Origin: Candidatus Hadersleviella danica
Lineage (GTDB): Bacteria > Chloroflexota > Anaerolineae > Promineifilales > Promineifilaceae
Direction of reading: 5' to 3'
NCBI GenBank assembly: GCA_016711405.1
Contig: JADJSZ010000070.1
Location: 1 to 24,973 of the forward strand
DNA: 24,973 nucleotides
Positions 7,504 to 16,174 of the stretch are shown here, piece after piece. Numbering within the stretch: position 1 is the stretch's first letter; each line of letters begins with the position of its first letter. The notes beneath the pieces were generated by a model, which worked only from the letters and a program-made list of their open reading frames with translations, was not told the origin of the DNA and searched no databases. A program made the translations under genes and the position numbers.

Positions 7504-7861
7504 TTATTTTTCGGCCGTGTCACGGCCGTGCATCTTCTTGATTTGCGCCTCTAACTCGGCTAGTTGGTGGCGCAATTCGATATTTTCTTTTCTAAGGCTA
7601 CCAGCCAATCCACATGGTGGTGGAAATGGCGGCGAATGGCCAGATTGATGTAATTTGTTGCGCGATGGCATGGCGCACGGACCAGCGGCTGGCCACATTG
7701 TTCCATGCCGTGCGAAACTGCGCCACCAGTTTGCCCACCCACCGCGCCTCCGATTGAAATTCATATTCTTGAACCTGCCACGCCTCCTCCAATTGGGGCA
7801 CAATCTCCCCTCGGCGGGCAAGACGGGGTGATTTTGGTGGGGTGGATTTGGGAGTGGGCAT
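7504..7861 (-). CDS. Small coiled-coil protein beside Wzt-like ATPase (frameshifted)
   Basis: About 119 residues read on the minus strand from ATG 7861. The basic N-terminus (MPTPKSTPPKSPRLARRGE) is followed by GKLVAQFRTAWNNVASRWSV. The next segment is INLAIRRHFHHHVDWLVALE in another frame, and the end is a predicted coiled coil, ENIELRHQLAELEAQIKK. At least two single-base shifts lie near 7600-7670. The central AWNNVASRW motif recalls a helical segment seen next to glycosyltransferases and methyltransferases in surface polysaccharide clusters; this is recollection, not a search. It follows the Wzt-like gene on the same strand 112 bases downstream and may act with it. No enzymatic motif is seen. 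Confidence 0.6.
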
Positions 7862-7869
7862 GGGGGAGA

Positions 7870-7973
7870 ATTAGTAATTAGTAATTAGTAATTAGTAATG
7901 GGGTGCTGGTTTGATGAGGGATTAGCTGGGACGAAGGATGAAGGGCAATTGACCAATGACAAATGACAAATGA
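7870..7973. repeat. Two heptamer tandem repeats: AATTAGT and AATGACA
   Basis: Four copies of AATTAGT at 7870-7898 and two to three of AATGACA at 7955-7973, separated by ordinary sequence. They fill the gap between the Wzt-like gene and the small coiled-coil gene. Confidence 0.8.
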
Positions 7974-9192
7974 CTACCTCACCACCCATTTTGCGGGTAG
8001 GGAGAGTAGGCCGTGGGTTTCGGGCTGGGTGGTGAATACGACGCGGAAGGTGTAGGCGCGGTCGTGGTAGTCATAGGTTTTGGATGCCTTGGCGGTCAGA
8101 CGGCCGCTGTCACCTGATACACACTTGGCAAAAGCGAGATGCGCTCGACTTCGTAGCCGGATGGTGCCACGGCCGTGGAGTGTCCCTGTGGGCACACGGC
8201 CGAGCTGGGTATTGGGGCTGTTCACCTGCACCCCATCTTCCCGAAAAAATGGCCAACCCAAATTGAGGATTTTCCACAGGCTCCAGGGGCGTAGTAGTGC
8301 AATTCAATGGTGAGCGGGTCGCTACTGCTGAACTGTTGGGTCTCTTGCCCATCTGCCCCCAAAATACGCACGGCCTCGATTTTTACCTCGCCAGACCCCC
8401 AGCGGCGCATCGCGCCATCGCTGGCGAATTCTTGGGACACGCGAGCTTGCTCCAGCTCGCGCATGTGGCGCCAAGTATTGGCGCAACACATCTTGTGGGT
8501 CGCCATCGGCCATTTTTCGCCATAGTTGACCCAAATGAGCCTGTCGCACAGGTTTTGCAGGGAGCGCAAATCATGGCTGACAATGACGATAGTCATTTGA
8601 CTGCGTTGCAGGGTGTGGATGCGGTCGAAGCATTTGCTCTGGAACGCAGTCATCGATGGCCAAAATTTCGTCAATGAACAAGATATCGGGGTCTACATGG
8701 ATGGCGACGCTGAAGGCGGGCGCATGTACATGCCCGGGTAATGTTTGACGGGCATGTAGATGTAATCATCTAATTCGGAGAAGGCGATGATGTCGGGTAA
8801 ACGGCCGTCTATATCCGCTTTGGTCAACCCCAGCAAGGAGCCGTTGAGGTAGATGTTTTCCAGCCCCGTTAAATCGGGATGGAACCCTGTGCCGAGTTCG
8901 AGGAGGCGCTGACACGGCCGTTGACTGTCACCTCCCCTGTCGTGGGATAAATAATTTGGGTGGCCAGCTTCAGAATGGTGCTTTTGCCGCTCCCGTTCAT
9001 GCCAATAAACCCAACAGTTTGGCCGTGGGGAATGGCAAAATCGAGGTTTTTGACAGCCCATAACTTGCGGGGGGCGGGGCGGTTGCGCCGCACGGCCGAG
9101 ACCAACGTCTCTAACACCGTTTGCGGCAACTCTCCCGTTAGCGTAAAGGATTTGCTCACCTGCTGGAATCGAATAGCTACAGAATCACTCAT
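7974..9192 (-). CDS. Wzt-like ABC transporter ATPase with sugar-binding tail (frameshifted)
   Basis: ATPase of an ABC exporter for lipid-linked polysaccharide, as in O-antigen or teichoic acid export. The start ATG 9192 gives MSDSVAIRFQQVSKSF. Walker A is GMNGSGKST at residues 64-72. Later pieces in other frames are LLELGTGFHPDLTGLENIYL, YPGMYMR near the signature region, VDPDILFIDEIL (Walker B) and IVIVSHDLRSLQNLCDRLIW (switch His). The C-terminal third, EVKIEAVRILGADGQETQQF through PLTIELHYYAP to FRVVFTTQPETHGLLSLP, matches the Wzt_C beta-sandwich that binds the glycan end. About 406 residues, with several indels. No Wzm permease lies in the window. The gene follows mrdA and has its own -10 box. 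Confidence 0.9.
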
Positions 9193-9200
9193 AGCGGGAG

Positions 9201-9206
9201 ATTATA
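9201..9206 (-). promoter_or_regulatory. -10 box for the Wzt-like gene (leaderless)
   Basis: Perfect minus-strand TATAAT with a TGT extension (extended -10), ending only eight bases before the ATG at 9192. The start of transcription would fall on or within a few bases of the ATG. No good -35 is seen. Confidence 0.55.
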
Positions 9207-9260
9207 ACAGAGGGGGGCCAGTGCGTAACTATCGCTTTCCCAAACGAGCTATGCGCGGAA

Positions 9261-9280
9261 TGGCGCAATATATTGCGCCA
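9261..9280. repeat. Perfect 20-bp palindrome between mrdA and the Wzt-like gene
   Basis: TGGCGCAATA is followed directly by its reverse complement. It lies seven bases beyond the mrdA stop and 55 bases ahead of the -10 box. It has no T-tract, so it is either an RNA hairpin at the end of mrdA or an operator for a dimeric regulator. Confidence 0.6.
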
Positions 9281-9287
9281 CGACAGG

Positions 9288-11732
9288 CTACTCATCTGTT
9301 TCTTCTGCTCCTCCATCCACTTCCTCGCCGCCCCCTTCCTCACCTACGGCTTCCTCAACGCCCGTTTGTCCTTCGCCAGCTTCTACCCCTTCTCCCTCTT
9401 GCACCGCTTCGGCTTCTTCTTCGGCAAATTCACCCACCTTAAAATAGGCGGCCATGACATCGCGCACAATGGGGGCGGACCAGAGCGAGCCTTCGCCGCC
9501 GTAGTAGACAAAGGCCGCCACCACAATTTCGGGGTTATCAAATGGGGCGTAGCCCACATACCATGAATGGGTGGGCAAAACTTCGCCGTTTAAGATTTTT
9601 TCTTCGGTACACCACCCCTTAATTTGGGAGATGTTGTCACAAAAATTCGGCCGTCCCTGTTTTGCCGGCCGTGCTTTCAATGCCAAATTCTTCGAGCCAA
9701 CCCGTTAGAAAGGAGATGGTACGGCCGTCGCTTGAGCTCGACTGGGTACGCATATGGCTCCAACTCGGGGTTCACCACAGGATCCCAAAAGACACGGGTA
9801 AACGATGTGCCCGTACCTTCCAACGTATTTACCAAACGCATCCCCTCGGCGACCACATCAATAAATTGGCGGTCTACCTCCAACACATCCACCACTTGGG
9901 GCACAAAGCCGACATTTCCCTCTTCATCAATGGGAACGCCACGGCTGGCGGCGGGCACAGGCTCAAATTCTCATTCAGCACAAACACTTCCCCATTTTCA
10001 TCGGTCAGGTGGTGGATGACTGTCGGCCGATACAAAAAGCCGCCGTTGGCAATGGCCGCCGCCATTTGCGCCACCTGCATCGGTGTTGCCGTGATATAGC
10101 CCTGCCCAATGGCCGCATTGTAATCGTCTCCCGTAGACCACGGCTCCCAAAATTCAACTGCTTCCATTGCCGGGTTGGGGATATTCCCGGAGCTTCCAAC
10201 GGCAACTCAATGCCCTGCAAACGCCCCATCCCAAATTGGTTGGAATAAATTTGGAGCGTATCCATGCCCATCCCCTAATGTTTTCGGGCACATACCCCCG
10301 CAATTTTATACATGTAAATATCGCACGATTGGGCCAACCCTATATACGCATTGACTAAACCGTGGGAGCTAAAATTGGGCGGCAAACTAATCCAGCAGAC
10401 AAATTCTTGGGCACGGCCGGGGTCGTTTGGGGCAAACTGGTTCGCCACTAGAATCGTTCCCGGTGCTTCCAGCAACCGAGTGGGCGCGACGATACCTTCT
10501 TGTAAAGCGGCGGCCACTGTGACCACCTTGTAAGTGGAGCCGGGCGGGTATTGCCCCGCAATGGCATGGTTCAGAAATGGCTCGTAATCATTTCTCAACA
10601 AGCCCAAGTAGTATTCCACAGGGATTTCGGTGGCAAATAGGTTGTTGTCAAAGCTGGGGATGTTAACCATTGCCAAAACTTCCCCTGTTTGCGGGTTCAT
10701 GGCCACAACAGTAGCCAATTCAATTTCACGGTATTCCGAACGCCCTGTAAAAAAGTCTACGATGGCATAATTGCGAATCTCCTCCATGGTGCGCGAAAGA
10801 ATTTCTTGGGCCTTGATTTGTAAATCGATATCCAAGGTCAGGTGCAAGTTGTAGCCGGCCGTGGGGGGGAGCGAAACCCCTACTTGGCCCACTTCACGGC
10901 CGGACCAATCCTGAATAATTTGCCGTTCCCCTTTTTGTCCCGCTAACAACGGCTCCATCGAAACTTCCAGCCCGCTCAACCCGACGCGGTCGTTGCGCTG
11001 GTAGCCCAAATCGAGCCACGCCTCGCTGGGCAACGCCCCATAAAACCCACAATGTGCGCGGTTAGCTCCCCCGTTGGGTAGCGGCGAATGGGTTCGGGAA
11101 TAACCCGCACACCGGGCAAAAACACACTCTCTTGCTCAATAATTTGGGCGACGGTAATCGAAACCCCCGAAGCAACGGGCGCGGGCAAATACTGGGCAAA
11201 ACTATAAGTGCGGTAGACATCTAAGATGCTGGGTTGCAACTAGGAACCAAGCCCGAAACGTCGAGTGTGTCTTGTATGGGGCGTTATACAACTGGGCAAG
11301 GTTGCTATAGGTTTCGATTAAGACAGGGTCAGCCTGTTCGTACAGCAATTGTTGTTGCAAGGTATTGGTCACAGGCACGCCTGTTAGCACAGAGAGCCGT
11401 TCAAAGACGGCCAACCGTTCGTCTTCATCGCCGGGCAAAAAGGCGGGGGTGATGGTGACATTAAAGCTGGGTTCGTTGATAGCCAGTGGCTCTCCGTTGC
11501 GGTCAAACATGACCCCACGTGGTGCTTTAATCAATAAGCGGGCTAGTTGGTTGTTTTGCGCCAAGCTGATAAATTCAGCCCCTTGCACTTGTTGGAGCCA
11601 GTAGACGCGATAGAGCAAACCACTGATGATGATGACGATGAGCAGGCGAAAGAAATAAAGACGGCCGCGCAACGCCCCATCGGCCGCAATCATCTCATCA
11701 TTTTCTTCGGGAGCAGAGTTGTTGAATAACAC
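9288..11732 (-). CDS. mrdA: Penicillin-binding protein 2 (elongation transpeptidase), frameshifted
   Basis: Class B PBP that cross-links peptidoglycan during cell elongation. The start is taken as GTG 11732 (MLFNNSAPEEN); an in-frame ATG follows 13 codons later. One membrane helix (FFRLLIVIIISGLLYRVYWL) anchors it. The dimerisation domain includes IKAPRGVMFDRNGEPLAINE. The transpeptidase domain has SxxK in PGSTYKVVTVAAA (Ser codon 10536-10538), an SCD motif in AQSCDIYMYK, and KTG in AGKTGTAEF (9655-9663). Five or more single-base indels break the frame. Total about 815 residues. The C-terminus carries a Glu/Gly-rich tail (EFAEEEAEAVQEGEG onward) of about 45 residues beyond the normal end. mreD lies just upstream on the same strand. 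Confidence 0.93.
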
Positions 11733-11786
11733 GGGAATGGGAATGGGGAATTGGGAATGCGGAATGTATTCGCTAATAGCTAACAG
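11733..11786. repeat. Tandem repeat GGGAATG/GGAATTG between mreD and mrdA
   Basis: Degenerate heptamers GGGAATG and GGAATGC (11733-11767), followed by TAGCTAACAGCTAA. They fill the 54-base mreD-mrdA spacer and leave no normal ribosome binding site for mrdA. Confidence 0.6.
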
Positions 11787-12293
11787 CTAATCCACCCCTG
11801 CGAGTGGGAGCGGCTCGAGTTTGCGCCATAGGAAGCGGGCGAGCCAGTAAACGGGGATGGTGAGTAGGCCATGCAAGATGGCGAGGGGGAGGATGGTTTC
11901 GCCCACGGCCGTGGGCACGCTATACCCCACCAGCCAAATAAGACCCATGTGAAAGAATTCGTATAAATAGACCCCTACTCCGCCTAAGAGAACGGGCAAA
12001 ACAACCCCATTGGGGGGCAGATTGTGTTGCACCAAGCTGGTAATGAGCACGGCCGCCATGAGAGCCATGGCCGCGCCCCCCATCGGCCCGGCCGAGAACA
12101 AACCCATCGCCAAACCCGCCACCAAACCCCATGCGACCCCTTCCTCGGGGCTATGCACCAGCCCCCACGCAAGGGCGACCAGCACGGGCCAGTAGGGGGT
12201 AATGCCGAAAATGGGGAAGTAGGGTTGGGCGGCCGTTTGCCACACGGCCAGCAAAAAGAGCAAGGGAACCCCAATATAAAGCGAACGCATCAT
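11787..12293 (-). CDS. mreD: Rod shape-determining protein MreD
   Basis: Small integral membrane protein of the elongasome, working with MreC and PBP2. The 168-residue frame is intact, one of the few undamaged genes here. It begins MMRSLYIGVPLLFLLAVWQT and has about five hydrophobic segments, including GITPYWPVLVALAWGLVHSP followed by EEGVAWGLVAGLAMGLFSAG, which is typical of MreD. It ends with a basic segment WLARFLWRKLEP. It lies upstream of mrdA on the same strand, the usual order. mreB and mreC, normally just before it, are not in the window: the upstream neighbour is an HNH remnant. Confidence 0.88.
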   Translation of the reverse strand: MMRSLYIGVPLLFLLAVWQTAAQPYFPIFGITPYWPVLVALAWGLVHSPEEGVAWGLVAGLAMGLFSAGPMGGAAMALMAAVLITSLVQHNLPPNGVVLPVLLGGVGVYLYEFFHMGLIWLVGYSVPTAVGETILPLAILHGLLTIPVYWLARFLWRKLEPLPLAGVD

Positions 12294-12299
12294 GCGTCT

Positions 12300-12327
12300 A
12301 TCATAATGCGTTCGCAGGGGGTTTCAA
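12300..12327 (-). promoter_or_regulatory. mreD: Promoter of mreD-mrdA (leaderless)
   Basis: Minus-strand -35 TTGAAA (12322-12327) and -10 TATGAT (12300-12305), spacer 16 bases, each 5 of 6 to consensus. Only six bases separate the -10 from the mreD ATG (12293), so the transcript should start at or next to the ATG and lack a ribosome binding site. It also shows why mreD is transcribed apart from mreBC. Confidence 0.65.
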
Positions 12328-12362
12328 CTTTTCTCAGAGAGTGTTGAGATGGGAGGGGAACT

Positions 12363-12667
12363 TTAACGGTTCTGAATGGGGGTGGGCGGGTGGGCATTGG
12401 CGGTGTGTAAAATACGGCGCAAGTTCACCAGCCCATTGCGATTTAGATTGAGCAAAGCAATGGTGGCACGGCCGACGGCCGATATGCCAACTAAACGGGT
12501 ATAGGTCACATCCCACTGAAAATGCGCCTCCCACCTATCGTTTGAATGTGTTCCACATTGAATGGGTCAGGGCTGAAACCTATTTGAGCGTAGCAATACT
12601 CACAACAGCCCCCTGCCCGCTCTTCGACCATGTGGCGTAATGTGACGGGAACATATTTACTGGGCAT
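12363..12667 (-). pseudogene. HNH endonuclease with its catalytic core deleted
   Basis: From ATG 12667 the minus strand encodes MPSKYVPVTLRHMVEERAGG, then CCEYCYAQIGFSPDPFNVEH, the N-terminal half of a known HNH nuclease type with its CxxC zinc pair and the first His. Just after EHI the sequence jumps, in another frame, to DRWEAHFQWDVTYTRLVGIS, then GRATIALLNLNRNGLVNLRR, the C-terminal half, ending at TAA 12363-12365. From the family I expect about 40-45 residues in between with the Asn, the second His and the second zinc pair. None of this is present. The join lies near 12545-12555. Either the gene is dead, or the assembly has lost about 130 bases. Its start overlaps the preceding gene by 11 bases. 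Confidence 0.75.
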
Positions 12668-13055
12668 AACTGCGCCACAAACCGAGCTGTTTCATCACTT
12701 CGGGCAAAGGTTTTTGCCACAACGTCGCCAATTCGGCCACCTTGGCCAGCCGCTGGGCGTTTATCTTTTCCGATTTCTCACTGAGGTGTTGTAGCTCTTC
12801 CTGCTCGGCCGCGCTCAACGCTTCATCTTCTAATTTCGCCCCCAAAGCCAATAAGCGTTGATGTGTTTTTGGCGAGAGTTTGAGTCGGTCAATTTCTTCG
12901 ATAAGCCGCTCTTCACCCACGGTCAGACTCGCCGCCATGTGCCGCGCTTTTACCTGTAGCACTTTATCGGTAAAGCGGGTCAGCTCATCAAGCGGCATCT
13001 CCTGCACCACTTGCAACATATCTTCGGGCGAAATTTTGAGGGATAAGGTAGCCAT
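12657..13055 (-). CDS. Small helical protein paired with the HNH gene
   Basis: An intact 132-residue protein from ATG 13055, no enzyme motif recognised. It begins MATLSLKISPEDMLQVVQEM and is rich in Leu, Glu, Lys and Gln. It is predicted all-helical, with heptad-like stretches such as ALSAAEQEELQHLSEKSEKI. It ends PLPEVMKQLGLWRSYAQ. The stop overlaps the start of the HNH gene, so the two would be translationally coupled. I recall similar small-protein plus HNH pairs in Cyanobacteria and Chloroflexi; the small protein could be a specificity or antitoxin-like partner, but that is speculation. No ribosome binding site: tandem repeats reach the start codon. Confidence 0.7.
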   Translation of the reverse strand: MATLSLKISPEDMLQVVQEMPLDELTRFTDKVLQVKARHMAASLTVGEERLIEEIDRLKLSPKTHQRLLALGAKLEDEALSAAEQEELQHLSEKSEKINAQRLAKVAELATLWQKPLPEVMKQLGLWRSYAQ

Positions 13056-13071
13056 TGGTTTATTGGTGCAT

Positions 13072-13119
13072 TGGTGTATTGGTATACGAATCTAGTTGAG
13101 ACAGTATACCAATACACCA
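13072..13119. repeat. Perfect inverted repeat, 16-bp arms
   Basis: TGGTGTATTGGTATAC (13072-13087) and its exact reverse complement (13104-13119) flank a 16-base spacer. It lies between the stop of the VIT/VWA gene and the start of the 132-residue protein. It is built from the TATTGGTG tandem repeat of this gap (13056-13080) in both orientations. It could end transcription of the VIT/VWA gene; a run TATTTTTCA lies on the outer side of the other strand. Confidence 0.75.
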
Positions 13120-13130
13120 CTTATTTTTCA

Positions 13131-15535
13131 TCACTTGCGTCGCCAGAGCAGGGCGATGAACAGCACGGCCGCCGCCACGCCGCCTATCAGCCAGCCCCAA
13201 GGCAGGGAGGCGGTAGGCGACTGGGGACTCGGGACGGGGGACGAGGGAGTGGGCGTTGCGAGGGCAGGCGTTACCACTGCTTCTACGACCACTGGCGTTG
13301 CCCCAGCGGGGAGCGGCGTGGTCGTGGCGATGAGTTCTTGCGGGAGCGTGACACTCTCTTGCCCCGCGCCGGGAACCACCGCATAGGTCACGTCGCCCAT
13401 CACCACCACCACCTGCTCGCCAAGGGCGAAATAGGGGCCGATTTCAGGCACGGCCGAGAGCAAATCGAAGTAGGTGTCGCTGGCAAAGCCCACTTCCTGC
13501 ACGGGTTGGCTGGGGTCATAGGCGGTGTCTAGCCAACGGCCGTCGCGCCACACAAACGTCTTGCTCCCCACGAGGCGCACGGGTTGGTTGGCCACATTTT
13601 GGCTGGGAGATGTGCCATCTTCATCCGTGACCATCGTTGGCAGAGCCATCGGCGCAGAGGCTTCGGCCATGCTTCCCGCTGTTTCGGCGCGGTCTACGGC
13701 CGCCCCACCCGATGCTTCTGCTGGGGGAGCCATTTCAGCCTCCTCCATCACATCATCCACCAAATTTTGCCGCCCCAACTGGCTAAAAATATCATCTTCC
13801 TCGATGAGGTAACTCGTGTAAGGGGTGATGATGCCGTAGCGGATGCTCAGATTAACCACACTGGCGACTAGCTCCTCGCTCTCCCCTTGCAGGCGGATTT
13901 GCTGGAGCAGGTTGCCGATGGCGCGGGTGGCCCACAGGCGGGGGATAAACTCATCGCCGCCGCTGGTGCGGAAGGTGTTGTCGGCGTAGGTGAAAACTTG
14001 CTCCTCCCCGTTCACATCGCCGCGCAAGGTAATGGTGGCAGGGCCAGTTTGGCGGTAACGGCCGACCAACACCAGTTGGCTCCCCGCGAATAAATCGGGC
14101 AGGGTGTTGGGGTATAGCTCCTCCACGATGTTGCCGCCGAAGTCGAGCGAAATATCGGCCAGCACGGGAGTGCTCATCTTGGTGAACAGGCTATCCACCT
14201 TTTCGTCAATGCGCTCGCTCGGCCGCACATAGCTGGTGGTGCCCGGTGGGTGCTGGTCAGGCTGTCCAGCAAAAAGGTGTCAACATCATCCCCCACTCCA
14301 AAGGCGAAGAGGCGCACATTGGCGGGGGTGGATTGGTCCACTGCCGCCAGCAACGCCTCCACCTCGACAATGCCCTCGGTGGGCAAGCCATCGGTCAGGA
14401 ACAAGATGGTCGTGGGGCGGGATTCGTCCACCTGCTCCAAGGCGACCAGCAACGCTTGGCTGATGTTTGTGCCGCCCAACGCCTCGAGGCTGTTGATAAA
14501 TTGGGGATACTCGGCCGCATCTCCCACGGGCGTGAGGGCGGGCAGGAAGGTGCGCACCCCTGTGCTGAAGCTGACGATGTTGACGCGGTCGAACGGCCGC
14601 AACTGCTCCACCAAACTAACGGCCGCCGCTTGCGCCTGCGCCATCTTCTCGCCCGCCATACTGCCCGAGGTATCCATCACAAAAATGACATCGCGGGCGA
14701 CGATTTGGCTCTCGTCCACAACGACGCTGGGGGCGGCCAGTAGGAGGAAGAAGCCATCCTGCCCCTCTTCTTTGTAGGTGAGTAGATTCAGGCCGATGGA
14801 TTCGGCCGCCACGCCATAATAAAGCTCGTAGTCGGCCGTGGCCAGCACATTGGTGTCTTCATAACCCAGCACCGTGTGGAAATCGCTGAGGCGGTTTTCG
14901 GCGACGGGGTGGCTGGGGGAATAAACGGTGCGCAGGGCTTGGTTAGAGCGGATTTCGACGCGGATATTTTGCCGATCGAGGGGCAGGTTGGTGTAGAGCT
15001 TGGTGGATTGGGGGTAGGTGTAGTGGATGAGGCCGTTATCGGCCGTGACCACCTGTTGGTATTCGATTTCGATGCGCCGTTGCTCTTTGGCGGGGATGGG
15101 GAACACATTGGCCTGAATCGCTTCGGTGCCGACGTATTCCAGCAGGGCAGGGTCGCGCAGTTGGCGCACGATGGTGTCGTAAATTTCCCGGGCTTCGTCG
15201 CGGGGCAGGATTTTCGACTCAATCGGCACACCATCTATCCACATGGTCAGTTCGGTGACGGTGGCCCCAACAGGCAGGGGGAATAGATAAACCCCCTCGA
15301 GCATCCCGTCGCCATCGTTGACAAAAAGCTGGTCTATGCGGGTGGTGGCGATTTGGTTTGCGATTTGCACATCTACGCTTTGGTAGGCGATGCGCAAACC
15401 TTCCATTTGCCAGATGGGGGGCATGATGAGGGGTGGCTCGATAGGTGGGGGTGGGGTCATGGTGAGGGCGGCCGTGGGCTGGGCGGTGGCCAGCAGGCCG
15501 ACGAGAAACATGAGGGTCATAAGGATGCGTTTCAT
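13131..15535 (-). CDS. VIT and VWA domain surface protein, membrane anchored (one frameshift)
   Basis: About 800 residues from ATG 15535, preceded by AAGGAGA. A signal peptide (MKRILMTLMFLVGLLATAQP) directs export. A VIT domain follows (residues about 45-170; DQLFVNDGDGMLEGVYLFPL and ESKILPRDEAREIYDTIVRQ). The VWA domain (about 280-450) has a complete MIDAS start, VMDTSGSMAG (Asp near residue 288), GGTNISQAL and FLTDGLPTEG. The frame shifts near 14235; the second half covers a beta-rich region, an Ala/Thr/Pro-rich linker, a membrane helix (WLIGGVAAAVLFIALLW) and the stop-transfer RRK. This is the inter-alpha-trypsin inhibitor heavy-chain layout. Role unknown: adhesion or surface protein interaction is likely. 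No sortase motif. Confidence 0.9.
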
Positions 15536-15623
15536 GGGTTTCTTCTCCTTGCAGTTATCATTGGTACATTTCTCTAACGACGGGGCTTTGTCGCAGGTTC
15601 CACTTTGAGTTACAACTTGCAGG

Positions 15624-16046
15624 ATGAAAAACGCCCTCCTCCTCACCCGCCCCTGCCCCTGCGGCAGTGGGCAACCTTATTCGGCCTGTTGTCGGCCGTG
15701 GCACAAAGGGCAAGCGGCCGAAACGGCCGAGCAACTCATGCGCTCCCGCTATGCCGCCTACGCCCTCACCCTGCCCGATTACCTCATTGCCACCACCCAC
15801 CCCGATAGTCCCCACTGGGAAACCGACCAAGGCACATGGCGGCGCGGCCTGCAACAATTCAGCCGTGAAACCAAATTCGTGGGGCTGACCATCTTGCAAG
15901 CCACCGAAACGGGCGACACGGCCACCGTGACCTTTTCGGCCGCGCTCACCCAAAACGGCCGCGATGCCTCCATCTTCGAGCAAAGCCTCTTCGAGCGCGT
16001 CAACGGCCGTTGGCTTTATGTGAAGGCAATGAACAATGAGCAATGA
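15624..16046 (+). CDS. YchJ-family protein with SEC-C zinc motif
   Basis: Intact 140-residue protein from ATG 15624. The N-terminal SEC-C motif binds zinc: CPCGSGQPYSACC. It continues HKGQAAETAEQLMRSRYAAY, the YchJ/UPF0225 signature, then an NTF2-like body (FVGLTILQATETGDTATVTF, SLFERVNGRWLYVKA). Family function is unknown. SEC-C motifs in SecA and elsewhere bind zinc and aid protein contacts. It is divergent to the VIT/VWA gene and first in a rightward group. CGGCCG occurs three times within 15693-15729 alone. Confidence 0.88.
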   Translation: MKNALLLTRPCPCGSGQPYSACCRPWHKGQAAETAEQLMRSRYAAYALTLPDYLIATTHPDSPHWETDQGTWRRGLQQFSRETKFVGLTILQATETGDTATVTFSAALTQNGRDASIFEQSLFERVNGRWLYVKAMNNEQ

Positions 16047-16174
16047 ACAAATGAGGTACTGGCTGTGGACGGTCTCCTGACCGATCCACCCAGCTGGGAC
16101 GGTCTGGAGACCGCCCAGAGCACACTCAAAGCCACCCAATAACCAATAACCCATAACGAGTAACCTCCTTCCCC
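16047..16174. repeat. Gap with CAATGAACAATGAG repeats and two related hairpins
   Basis: Copies of CAATGAA and CAATGAG run from the end of the YchJ-like gene. Two related hairpins follow: CGGTC/GACCG (16070-16083), and a larger one (16094-16118) with arms CTGGG-CGGTCT and AGACCG-CCCAG and one bulged A. CCAATAACCAATAACC-type repeats close the gap (16134-16165). The hairpins could terminate the first gene but have no T-tract; they look like another dispersed repeat. Confidence 0.6.

Noticed and set aside
12334..12534. Open frame of 66 residues with MGGAFSVGCDLYP
   Set aside because: Another frame of the same bases gives the well-matching C-terminus of an HNH nuclease.
14246..14777. Long plus-strand frames of 165-175 residues opposite the VIT/VWA gene
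   Set aside because: They are antisense shadows of a well-supported domain protein in GC-rich DNA and have no family features or ribosome binding sites.
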